Shown here: piece by piece, positions 1 through 7,400 of the stretch | Position numbering within the stretch: position 1 is the stretch's first letter | How the letters are laid out: each line of letters starts with the position of its first letter | Assembly (NCBI RefSeq): GCF_025567095.1 | Contig: NZ_JAOQJH010000020.1 | DNA length: 64,000 nt | Direction: 5' to 3' (one strand) | Source: Anthropogastromicrobium aceti | Lineage (GTDB): Bacteria > Bacillota > Clostridia > Lachnospirales > Lachnospiraceae | Made by a program: the position numbers and the translations under genes | The notes under the pieces: model-generated | The model's database searches: none | Told to the model about the DNA's origin: nothing | What the model saw: only the letters and a program-made list of their open reading frames with translations

Positions 1-99
1 AGTAAGACCCCTTGAAGACGACGAGGTTGATAGGGCAGGGGTGGAAGTGCTGTAAGGCATGGAGCTGACTGCTACTAATCGGTCGAGGGCTTGACCAAA
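1..99 (+). rRNA. rrl: 23S ribosomal RNA, 3' end (partial)
   Basis: The first ~99 bases match the conserved 3' end of bacterial 23S rRNA: the stretches TTGAAGACGACGAGGTTGAT and CTACTAATCGGTCGAGG are recognisable, and the gene ends near CTTGACC. The 5' part lies outside the window. No 5S rRNA sequence follows before the next promoter at 402; instead an inverted-repeat element (123-279) and a terminator (335-372) come next. Confidence 0.95.
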
Positions 100-122
100 A
101 GGTCAGGGTAGGAAGTGGTACA

Positions 123-279
123 ACAGTTCACACGTTGTGCCAGAGTTGGAAAATTTCATGCTTACATGAGAATTTGACAGCTCGGCAAAACGTAGGGAAC
201 GCACGATCATGAACAAAACAGAGTTGCGGAGCAACGAACGCACGAAGTGCGGTTTTGTGAATGTGCGTTTGTGAACTGA
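123..279 (+). repeat. Structured inverted-repeat element, copy 1 (long form)
   Basis: The element is bounded by CAGTTCACA (124-132) and TGTGAACTG (270-278). Inside are nested stems: tgcc/ggca plus gag/ctc around 138-145 and 181-187; an AAATTTCATG..CATGAGAATTT hairpin (151-175); aacgcac (198-204) with gtgcgtt (263-269); caaaac (214-219) with gttttg (252-257); and two small hairpins, gttgc-gga-gcaac (223-235) and cgcac-gaa-gtgcg (239-251). Copy 2 at 44531-44709 has the same layout with different but still complementary arms. The element lies between the 23S rRNA and its terminator, so it is expected to be transcribed. No protein is encoded. I do not recognise it as a named family. Confidence 0.75.
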
Positions 280-334
280 GGTTTTAAGGATGAAAAGTTT
301 GTGTGCAGTTTTGAAGGTACAGTGAAATATAAAG

Positions 335-372
335 GTCGAGATTCCTTTTAAGGGGGAATTTCGGCTTTTTTT
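335..372 (+). terminator. Rho-independent terminator of the rRNA operon
   Basis: A stem from gtcgagattcc (335-345) to gggaatttcggc (354-365), with some G-T pairs, is followed directly by seven Ts (366-372). It ends transcription from the rRNA operon before the rpmG promoter. Confidence 0.75.
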
Positions 373-401
373 AATTTTTTGCGTTTTTTTGAAAAAAGTT
401 C

Positions 402-430
402 TTGACGGGGCCATTCACTTATGCTATACT
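402..430 (+). promoter_or_regulatory. Promoter of rpmG-secE-nusG-rplK-rplA
   Basis: TTGACG (402-407) and TATACT (425-430) are separated by 17 bp, and TGC directly before the -10 gives an extended -10. It is the only strong promoter between the rRNA terminator and rpmG. Confidence 0.85.
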
Positions 431-517
431 ACTCTAGCGTTTGGAAGGCGCAGGTCTTTTTTTTTATGCGCAAAAGACCGAAAAGTTTGCTAATTTATTA
501 CGACGGAGGTGGAGATT

Positions 518-667
518 GTGCGAGTAAAGATCACATTGGCATGTACGGACTGCAAGCAGCGTAATTACAACATGACAAAAGATAAGAAGACACATCCAGA
601 CAGAATGGAGACAAAGAAGTACTGCAGATTCTGTAAGAAGCATACATTACACAAGGAAACCAAGTAA
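518..667 (+). CDS. rpmG: 50S ribosomal protein L33
   Basis: A 49-residue protein starting at GTG behind GGAGGTGGAG. It carries two CxxC pairs (C9/C12 and C36/C39), so this is the zinc-binding form of L33, a large-subunit protein near the E site. Length and motif order match the family. It is the first gene of the rpmG-secE-nusG block typical of Firmicutes. Genomes of this group often hold a second, zinc-free L33 elsewhere, which cannot be judged here. Confidence 0.95.
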   Translation: MRVKITLACTDCKQRNYNMTKDKKTHPDRMETKKYCRFCKKHTLHKETK

Positions 668-694
668 TTGGTCTCCAGTAAGGAGTTGTTGATT

Positions 695-952
695 ATGGAA
701 GAAACAGGAAAAAAGGCAGAAACCAAATCAAAGAAGCTGGCCAAGACAAAGAAGAAGTCTAAGCCATCCGTGAAAGAGCGCGTAGTTGCGTTTTGGAAGG
801 GTGTAAAGGCCGAGTTTCGCAAGATCATCTGGCCAAGCAAAGAATCATTAAAGAATCAGACAATTGCAGTGCTGGTTGTTTCTGTTGTACTCAGCGTGTT
901 TATCAGGTTCTTTGATATTGCATGTCAGTATGTAGTTGAGTTTATCAGGTAA
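695..952 (+). CDS. secE: Preprotein translocase subunit SecE
   Basis: An 85-residue membrane protein of the SecYEG channel. The first ~30 residues are Lys-rich and cytoplasmic; then comes the SecE signature region (FWKGVKAEFRKIIWPSKES) and one C-terminal transmembrane helix (about residues 55-80). The ATG at 695 is chosen because AAGGAG lies 9 bases upstream; an in-frame TTG at 668 directly after rpmG lacks such a site. Single-helix SecE is the normal Gram-positive form. Confidence 0.93.
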   Translation: MEETGKKAETKSKKLAKTKKKSKPSVKERVVAFWKGVKAEFRKIIWPSKESLKNQTIAVLVVSVVLSVFIRFFDIACQYVVEFIR

Positions 953-965
953 GAGAGGAATCAGA

Positions 966-1490
966 ATGGAAGAGGCAAAGTGGTATGTTGTCCATACCTT
1001 TTCAGGTTATGAGAATAAGGTAAAGGTTGATATCGAAAAAACTGTCGAGAACCGGAATCTTCAAGATCAGATTCTCGAGGTTGCGATTCCCCTTCAGGAA
1101 GTGATGGAGAACAAGGATGGTCAGAAGAAGTCCTCTATGAGGAAAATCTTCCCAGCATATGTGTTGGTTCATATGATTATGAATGACGATACCTGGTATG
1201 TAATCCGCAACACCAGAGGTGTTACAGGATTTGTAGGCCCGGGATCAAAGCCGGTGCCGCTGACGGAGGAAGAGATGATTGCTCTTGCTACCTTTATGGG
1301 TACTCCGCAGGAAAAGGTGAACTTCGCAGAAGGCGACCTTATCAGTGTTATTACTGGTGCATGGCAGGGTACCGAGGCTGTGATTCGTTCTGTAGATGCT
1401 GAAAAGCAGACCGCTACAATTTTTATTGACATGTTTGGACATGAAACACCGGTTGAACTGAATTTTACCGACATTAAGAAAGTTCAGTAA
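966..1490 (+). CDS. nusG: Transcription termination/antitermination factor NusG
   Basis: A 174-residue protein with the NGN domain first (AKWYVVHTFSGYENKV, then FPAYVLVHM and the WYVIRNTRGVTGFVG segment) and a C-terminal KOW domain (about residues 120-170, with GDLISVITGAWQGTEAVIRS). It binds RNA polymerase and modulates pausing and elongation. The ATG at 966 is preferred over an in-frame upstream GTG at 936 because it has the GAGAGGAA site and gives the family start MEEAKWYVVH. It lies 13 bases after secE, as usual. Confidence 0.95.
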   Translation: MEEAKWYVVHTFSGYENKVKVDIEKTVENRNLQDQILEVAIPLQEVMENKDGQKKSSMRKIFPAYVLVHMIMNDDTWYVIRNTRGVTGFVGPGSKPVPLTEEEMIALATFMGTPQEKVNFAEGDLISVITGAWQGTEAVIRSVDAEKQTATIFIDMFGHETPVELNFTDIKKVQ

Positions 1491-1517
1491 AACGCCTATT
1501 TGGCGTATGGTTCTGCT

Positions 1518-1545
1518 GTGGGAGGGTATCCCCCGCAAATACCAC
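1518..1545 (+). promoter_or_regulatory. Ribosomal protein L1 binding site (rRNA mimic) before rplK
   Basis: The RNA reads GUGGGAGGG, a short loop, then CCCCGCAAAUACCAC. Outer GUGG/CCAC and inner GGG/CCC pairs flank an asymmetric internal loop with AAAUA. This resembles the L1 stalk of 23S rRNA (UGGGAGG...AAAUACCAC). In E. coli and archaea L1 represses its own operon through such a mimic. It ends 6 bases before the Shine-Dalgarno of rplK. A second copy precedes rplA. Confidence 0.8.
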
Positions 1546-1564
1546 ATTATTAGGAGGTGCCACA

Positions 1565-1990
1565 ATGGCAAAGAAAGTTACAGGTTATATTAAGTTACAG
1601 ATTCCTGCTGCAAAGGCAACACCGGCTCCACCGGTTGGACCTGCTCTTGGACAGAAGGGTGTCAACATTGTACAGTTTACAAAGGAGTTTAACGCAAGAA
1701 CTGCTGATCAGGCTGGTATGATCATTCCGGTTATCATCACTGTATACGCAGACAGAAGCTTTACCTTCGTTTGCAAGACTCCGCCAGCTGCTATTCTTAT
1801 TAAGAAGGCATGCAATATTCAGACTGCTTCTGCAGTACCAAATAAGACTAAGGTTGCAACTCTTTCCAAGGCTGATCTTCAGAAGATCGCTGAGACAAAG
1901 ATGCCAGATCTGAATGCAGCAAGCCTTGAGGCTGCTATGAGCATGATCGCAGGTACTGCTCGCAGTATGGGTGTTAAGGTAGAAGAGTAA
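1565..1990 (+). CDS. rplK: 50S ribosomal protein L11
   Basis: A 141-residue L11 of normal family length: the N-terminal domain with the PPVGPALGQKGVNI motif, which meets the GTPase-associated centre, and a C-terminal 23S-rRNA-binding domain ending GTARSMGVKVEE. It starts at ATG behind TAGGAGGTG. It is followed by rplA, and both genes carry an L1-type operator in the leader, indicating joint feedback control. Confidence 0.97.
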   Translation: MAKKVTGYIKLQIPAAKATPAPPVGPALGQKGVNIVQFTKEFNARTADQAGMIIPVIITVYADRSFTFVCKTPPAAILIKKACNIQTASAVPNKTKVATLSKADLQKIAETKMPDLNAASLEAAMSMIAGTARSMGVKVEE

Positions 1991-2005
1991 GAATATCAAC
2001 ATTAA

Positions 2006-2034
2006 GTGGGAGGGATATTCCCGCAAATACCACC
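2006..2034 (+). promoter_or_regulatory. Second ribosomal protein L1 binding site, before rplA
   Basis: The leader repeats the rplK site almost exactly: GTGGGAGGG, a short loop, then CCCGCAAATACCACC. The last base directly abuts the Shine-Dalgarno AGGAGG of rplA (2035-2040), so L1 bound here should block translation of its own gene. Confidence 0.8.
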
Positions 2035-2047
2035 AGGAGGTTTTTCG

Positions 2048-2743
2048 ATGAAAAGAGGAAAAAAGTATGTAGAGGCTGCCAAGTTGGTAGACCGCGCTAC
2101 TCTTTATGATGTAAACGAAGCCGTATCTATCGTAAAGAAGGCTTCTAGTGCAAAGTTTGATGAGACAGTTGAAGCTCATATCAGAACAGGTTGTGATGGA
2201 CGTCACGCAGATCAGCAGATCCGTGGTGCAGTAGTTCTTCCTCATGGAACAGGTAAGAATGTTCGTGTTCTTGTATTCGCTAAGAATGACAAGGCTGATA
2301 TCGCAAAAGAGGCAGGAGCTGATTACGTTGGAGCTGAGGAGCTGATTCCGAAGATCCAGAACGAAGGATGGCTTGATTTCGACGTTGTAGTAGCTACCCC
2401 GGATATGATGGGTGTTGTTGGTCGTCTGGGTCGTGTACTTGGACCGAAGGGCTTAATGCCAAACCCGAAGGCTGGTACCGTAACTATGGACGTTGCAAAG
2501 GCTATTAAGGAAATTAAAGCTGGTAAGATTGAGTACAGACTGGATAAGAGCAACATTATTCATGTTCCGGTTGGTAAGGTTTCCTTCACCGAGGAGCAGT
2601 TAGCAGACAACTTCCAGGCGCTGATGGGCGCAGTAATCAAGGCTAGACCGAGCACTCTGAAGGGTACCTTCTTAAAGAGTGTTACCATGGCTTCTACCAT
2701 GGGACCTGGCGTTAAGTTAAATACCGTTAAATTTGGTCAGTAA
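2048..2743 (+). CDS. rplA: 50S ribosomal protein L1
   Basis: A 231-residue L1, the usual bacterial length, with the core motifs GTGKNVRVLVFAK, VGRLGRVLGPKGLMPNPK and the C-terminal PSTLKGTFLKSVTMASTMGPG segment. It builds the mobile L1 stalk at the E site and is a translational repressor in many bacteria. The ATG at 2048 is chosen because AGGAGG lies 8 bases before it; the longer reading frame from 2006 would translate through the L1-like site. Confidence 0.96.
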   Translation: MKRGKKYVEAAKLVDRATLYDVNEAVSIVKKASSAKFDETVEAHIRTGCDGRHADQQIRGAVVLPHGTGKNVRVLVFAKNDKADIAKEAGADYVGAEELIPKIQNEGWLDFDVVVATPDMMGVVGRLGRVLGPKGLMPNPKAGTVTMDVAKAIKEIKAGKIEYRLDKSNIIHVPVGKVSFTEEQLADNFQALMGAVIKARPSTLKGTFLKSVTMASTMGPGVKLNTVKFGQ

Positions 2744-2750
2744 AAAGTAC

Positions 2751-2779
2751 TTGACAAGTGATTGTCAGTATGATATTAT
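2751..2779 (+). promoter_or_regulatory. Promoter of rplJ-rplL
   Basis: TTGACA (2751-2756), 17-bp spacer, TATTAT (2774-2779), with TG at 2771-2772 making an extended -10. It starts 7 bases after the rplA stop and serves the L10 leader. Confidence 0.85.
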
Positions 2780-2794
2780 TGCAATGTTTGATGC

Positions 2795-2920
2795 CGCAAG
2801 GCTTTCATATATTTGCCGAAGACAGCAGGTGCCGCAAGGCATAAGGAGAAAACGCCTGCCGAGGAGAGATCTATATTAAAGATTATCTTTGCCTCTCTGT
2901 CTTTGCAGAGAGGCATTTTT
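2795..2920 (+). ncRNA. L10 leader with transcription attenuator
   Basis: The long leader of rplJ contains the hallmarks of the known L10 leader of Firmicutes: CCGAAGACAGCAGGTG paired with CGCCTGCCGAGG, an adjacent GCCGCAAGGC element, and downstream a terminator-like stem gcctctctg (2891-2899) / cagagaggc (2906-2914) followed by ATTTTT. Excess L10-L12 complex binds this RNA to reduce rplJL expression. Exact 5' and 3' limits are estimates. Confidence 0.85.
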
Positions 2921-2960
2921 CGGCCTTTTCTTAAAATTTTCAAGAAGGAGGGCACATATC

Positions 2961-3449
2961 ATGGCTAAAGTTGAGCTGAAGCAGCCGATTGTTGAGGAAA
3001 TCAAAGCATCCTTAGACGGCGCAAAGGGTGTAGTTCTGGTTGACCATCGTGGTCTTACCGTTGAGCAGGATACCGTACTGCGTAAGAGTCTGAGAGAAGC
3101 TGGTGTTACTTATAAGGTATATAAGAACACACTGGTTAAGCGTGCAATCGAGGGCACTGAGTTCGAGAGCTTAAAGGATCTGTTAGAGGGTCCATCCGCA
3201 ATTGCAATCAGCAAGAGCGAGGCAACCACACCGGCAAGCATTATCTGCAAGTTTGCTAAGACAAACGATAAGCTTGAGGTTAAGGGTGGTGTTGTAGAAG
3301 GAGCCTTCTACGATGCTAAGGGTGTTGAGGTTCTGTCCACAATCCCGTCCAGAGAAGAACTTCTTGCAAAGTTCCTGGGAAGCATCCAGTCTCCGATCAC
3401 CAATTTTGCTCGTGTTATCAAGCAGATCGCAGAGAAGCAGGAAGCATAA
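2961..3449 (+). CDS. rplJ: 50S ribosomal protein L10
   Basis: A 162-residue L10, which anchors L7/L12 dimers to the large subunit and binds its own leader. The N-terminal RNA-binding domain contains GAKGVVLVDHRGLTVEQ and TYKVYKNTLVKRAIEGT; the C-terminal helix (SPITNFARVIKQIAEKQEA) holds the L12 dimers. The ATG at 2961 follows GAAGGAGGG; an in-frame upstream extension from 2889 would read through the attenuator and is rejected. Confidence 0.96.
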   Translation: MAKVELKQPIVEEIKASLDGAKGVVLVDHRGLTVEQDTVLRKSLREAGVTYKVYKNTLVKRAIEGTEFESLKDLLEGPSAIAISKSEATTPASIICKFAKTNDKLEVKGGVVEGAFYDAKGVEVLSTIPSREELLAKFLGSIQSPITNFARVIKQIAEKQEA

Positions 3450-3573
3450 TCTGGTTTATGATTGGAATTTGGCAGCTGCGTAAAACAGCTGCATGAGATG
3501 ATTCAAAATAGATCATCATTCGTAAAAGCCGTAAGGCATAGTTAATAATTCTTATATTAGGAGGAAAATTATC

Positions 3574-3942
3574 ATGACAGCAGCAGAGATTATCGAAGCT
3601 ATTAAGGGTATGAGCGTTTTAGAGTTAAATGACCTTGTAAAGGCATGTGAGGAAGAGTTTGGCGTATCTGCAGCAGCAGGTGTTGTTGTAGCAGCAGCAG
3701 GCGCTGGCGCAGCAGCTGAGGAAGAGAAGACTGAGTTCGACGTAGAGCTGACTGAGGTTCCAGCAGCTTCTAAGATCAAGGTTATCAAGGTTGTTCGTGA
3801 AGTAACCGGTCTGGGTCTGAAGGAAGCTAAGGAATTAGTTGAGGCAGCTCCGAAGGTAGTTAAGGAAGCAGCAGCTAAGGCTGACGCTGAAGAGCTGAAG
3901 AAGAAGTTAGAGGAAGTTGGAGCAAAGGTTACCTTAAAGTAA
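3574..3942 (+). CDS. rplL: 50S ribosomal protein L7/L12
   Basis: A 122-residue L12: N-terminal dimerisation domain (LELNDLVKACEEEFGVS), an Ala/Gly-rich hinge (about residues 32-50), and the C-terminal factor-binding domain with KIKVIKVVREVTGLGLKEAK. It recruits EF-Tu, EF-G and IF2. It follows rplJ after a 124-base spacer with two small hairpins and ends at a strong terminator, so rplJL is not obviously co-transcribed with rpoBC. Confidence 0.97.
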   Translation: MTAAEIIEAIKGMSVLELNDLVKACEEEFGVSAAAGVVVAAAGAGAAAEEEKTEFDVELTEVPAASKIKVIKVVREVTGLGLKEAKELVEAAPKVVKEAAAKADAEELKKKLEEVGAKVTLK

Positions 3943-3957
3943 TTTGTGCTTAACATT

Positions 3958-4002
3958 AGGTTCTGGAATCCTTGAAAAACAAGGGTTTCAGAACCTTTTT
4001 TT
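3958..4002 (+). terminator. Terminator after rplL
   Basis: A long stem, aggttctggaatccttg (3958-3974) with caagggtttcagaacct (3980-3996), and a run of Ts. It separates rplJL from rpoBC. Confidence 0.9.
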
Positions 4003-4087
4003 GTTTATCTGACGGATATTTGATAGATATTTGTTTCAAAAGAGCAGGCAATTGACTTTAGAAAGACAGCTGCACATGTAAAGTGCA

Positions 4088-4114
4088 ATAAAAAAAGACC
4101 GGTTTTTCCGGTCT
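4088..4114 (-). terminator. Terminator of the tRNA-Pro gene
   Basis: On the minus strand AGACCGG-AAAAA-CCGGTCT is followed by seven Ts. It lies about 35 bases downstream of the tRNA end. Confidence 0.8.
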
Positions 4115-4148
4115 GATAAAAGATAAGGTCAGATAAAATTAAATAAAA

Positions 4149-4222
4149 TCGGGGCGACAAGACTTGAACTTGCGGCCTCATGAACCCCATTCATGCGCGC
4201 TACCAAACTGCGCTACGCCCCG
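4149..4222 (-). tRNA. tRNA-Pro (anticodon GGG)
   Basis: On the minus strand the acceptor stem CGGGGCG pairs with CGCCCCG; the D arm is GCGC-AGTTTGGTA-GCGC; the anticodon stem CATGA/TCATG holds loop ATGGGGT with anticodon GGG; the T arm is GCAAG-TTCAAGT-CTTGT; the discriminator is A. C1 and the GTAGCGCAG start are typical of proline tRNA. CCA is not encoded. It is a single gene with its own promoter and terminator, opposite to the flanking genes. Confidence 0.93.
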
Positions 4223-4241
4223 ACGCTCACAAGTAAAAACA

Positions 4242-4270
4242 ATTATATCAAATAAGCAGAAGTTTGTAAA
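4242..4270 (-). promoter_or_regulatory. Promoter of tRNA-Pro
   Basis: Read on the minus strand: TTTACA (4270-4265), 17-bp spacer, TATAAT (4247-4242) preceded by TGA, an extended -10. It is divergent from the rpoB promoter starting 41 bases away. Confidence 0.8.
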
Positions 4271-4310
4271 GAAAAAAGTTAAAAAAATCAAGAAAACGGC
4301 AAAAAAATAG

Positions 4311-4339
4311 TTGACAGTCTGCCTATGCTATGCTATAGT
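4311..4339 (+). promoter_or_regulatory. Promoter of rpoB-rpoC
   Basis: TTGACA (4311-4316), 17-bp spacer, TATAGT (4334-4339) with an extended TGC. It leaves a ~140-base untranslated leader before rpoB; I see no recognisable regulator fold in that leader. Confidence 0.9.
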
Positions 4340-4484
4340 GATATGTGCACTATCATGGACAAAATCGCTTTCTATGCTTTCCGTATAGAAGACAATGGTG
4401 TCTGCCAATAGACATTGAGGCAGCATGCCGCGCAGATATGGATCGGATAGAGGCACAAAATATATTTATCAGGGGTGAGCAAAC

Positions 4485-7400
4485 ATGGAAAAAAACAGAA
4501 TTCGACCAGTCAAATCCGGCAGAACCTTCCGTATGAGTTATTCCAAGTCCAACGAAGTTCTTGAAATTCCGAATCTGATTGCGATCCAGAAGGATTCTTA
4601 CCAGTGGTTCCTTGGCGATGGACTTAAAGAGGTATTTGATGATATCTCCCCTATCGTAGATTTCAGCGGCAATCTGGAGTTGCGTTTTGGCAAATTCCGT
4701 CTGTGCCCGGATGAAATTAAGCACACAATCGAGGAATGCAAGGAACGTGATGCAACATATTCCGCACCACTTAAGGTTGAGGTCAGACTTCATAATAAGG
4801 AAACTGATACCATTAAAGAACATGAGATTTATATTGGTGATCTTCCGTTGATGACGGATACAGGCTCCTTTGTAATCAATGGAGCAGAGCGTGTTATCGT
4901 TAGCCAGCTGGTACGTTCACCTGGTATTTATTTTACTATCGACCATGATAAGACCGGAAAAGAGCTGTACTCTTCTCAGGTCATCCCGAATCGTGGAGCA
5001 TGGCTTGAGTATGAGACAGACTCAAATGATATTTTCTATGTAAGAGTCGATCGTACACGTAAGATACCGGTAACTGTTCTGATCCGTGCATTAGGATGGG
5101 GCAGCAATGAGCAGATTTTAGAGATCTTTGGCGAGGAGCCAAAGCTTCTTGCAACACTTGAGAAGGATGTCAGCAATGATTACAAGAGCGGTCTTCTTGA
5201 ATTATATAAGAAGATTCGTCCAGGCGAGCCGCTTTCTACCGACAGTGCTTCCAGCTTGCTGCAGGGTATGTTCTTTGATGTAAGAAGATATGATCTGGCA
5301 CGTGTAGGCCGTTATAAATACAATAAGAAGCTTCATTTCCGCAATCGTCTGAATGGACATATTTTAGCAGATGATGTAGTAGATGTTTCTACAGGCGAGA
5401 TTATTGCTGAGGCAGGTACGACCTGTAATCGCGCAATCGCAACAAAGATTCAGAACTCAGGTGTTCCGTACGTATATGTTGATGCAGAAGGACGCCGTGT
5501 AAAGGTTCTGTCTAACCTCATGGTAGATGCTTCTGAGTATCTTAACCTGACAGAGGAAGAGCTTGAAGCTGCTGGAATCAATGAGCTTGTTTATTATCCA
5601 GTACTGACTCAGATCTTAGAGAAGGGTCTTGAGGGTGATGAGCTGATGGCAGAGCTTCGTGCAAATAATGCAGAGCTGATTCCGAAGCACATCATGAAGG
5701 AAGATATCTTAGGTTCTATTAACTACTGCTTAAACTTAGAGTATGGCATAGGACAGGATGATGATATCGATCACTTAGGAAATCGTCGTATCCGTGCTGT
5801 AGGTGAGCTGCTTCAGAACCAGTATCGTATTGGTATGTCCCGTATGGAGCGTGTTGTAAGAGAGCGTATGTCTACAAACGATCCGTCTGATCTGACACCA
5901 CAGAGCTTAATTAACATTAAGCCTGTTACTGCTGCTGTTAAGGAGTTCTTCGGAAGTTCCCAGCTGTCTCAGTTCATGGATCAGAATAACCCGCTTGCAG
6001 AGTTAACTCATAAGAGACGTCTGTCTGCGTTAGGACCTGGTGGTCTGTCAAGAGACCGTGCCGGATTCGAGGTTCGAGATGTTCACTATACTCATTATGG
6101 ACGTATGTGCCCAATTGAGACTCCTGAAGGTCCTAATATCGGTTTGATTAACTCACTTGCAACATATGCAAGAGTAAATAAATATGGATTTATCGAGGCA
6201 CCGTATCGTATCGTTGATAAGAGTGATGCCCAAAATCCGCGTGTAACTGACGAGGTTCGCTACTTCACAGCTGATGAAGAGGATGATTTCGTAGTAGCAC
6301 AGGCAAATGAGCCGTTAGATTCAGAAGGCCATTTCATGAATAAGATGGTTTCAGGTCGTTTCCGTGAGGAGACTTCTGAGTTTGAGCAGAAAAATATCGA
6401 CTTGATGGATGTTTCTCCACGAATGGTATTCTCTGTCGCAACTTCCATGATTCCATTCCTGCAGAACGATGATGCGAACCGTGCACTTATGGGTTCCAAC
6501 ATGCAGCGTCAGGCAGTTCCGTTAATGTTAACAGAGGCTCCGGTAGTTGGTACCGGTATGGAAGATAAGGCAGCATACGATTCAGGTGTTTGCGTAGTAG
6601 CAAAGCACGCAGGTGTTGTTGAGCGTTCCTCCTCTAAGTTAATTATCGTTAAGTGTGATGATGGTACAAGAGATGAGTATCGTCTGACAAAATTCTCAAG
6701 AAGCAACCAGAGCAACTGCTACAACCAGAGACCAATCGTTTTCAAGGATGAGCGTGTTGAGGCTGGACAGGTTCTTGCAGATGGTCCGTCCACAAAGAAT
6801 GGTGAGATTGCACTTGGAAAGAACCCGTTAATCGGATTTATGACCTGGGAAGGTTATAACTACGAGGATGCTGTCCTTTTAAGTGAGCGTCTTGTTCAGG
6901 AGGATGTATATACCTCCATTCATATTGAAGAATATGCAGCAGAGTCCCGTGATACAAAGCTCGGACCGGAAGAGATCACAAGAGATGTTCCTGGTGTCGG
7001 CGATGAGGCTCTCAAGGATCTTGATGACCGTGGTATCATTCGTATTGGTGCGGAAGTACGTGCCGGAGATATTCTGGTAGGTAAGGTAACACCAAAGGGT
7101 GAGACAGAGCTGACTTCTGAAGAAAGACTGCTTCGTGCAATCTTCGGTGAGAAGGCAAGAGAAGTTCGTGATACATCACTGAAGCTTCCACACGGTGCAT
7201 ATGGTATTGTTGTTGATACAAAGGTATTTAACCGTCAGAATAGTGATGAGCTGGCTCCAGGTGTAAATCAGGTAGTACGCATCTATATCGCACAGAAGAG
7301 AAAGATCTCTGTCGGCGATAAGATGGCAGGCCGTCACGGAAACAAGGGTGTTGTCTCCAGAGTTCTTCCTGTAGAAGATATGCCGTTCCTTCCAAATGGA

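Noticed and set aside
1595..2245. Minus-strand ORF of 216 codons opposite rplK and rplA
   Set aside because: Cys/Ser-rich composition typical of antisense frames; overlaps two certain genes and their leader.
3460..3500. Possible decayed copy of the repeat element (GGAATTTGGCAGCTGC..AAAAC)
   Set aside because: About 20 bases resemble the interior of copy 1, but no CAGTTCAC ends are present, so it may be chance.
4345..4536. Small ORF of 63 codons in the rpoB leader
   Set aside because: No ribosome binding site, overlaps the rpoB start, and the product resembles nothing known.
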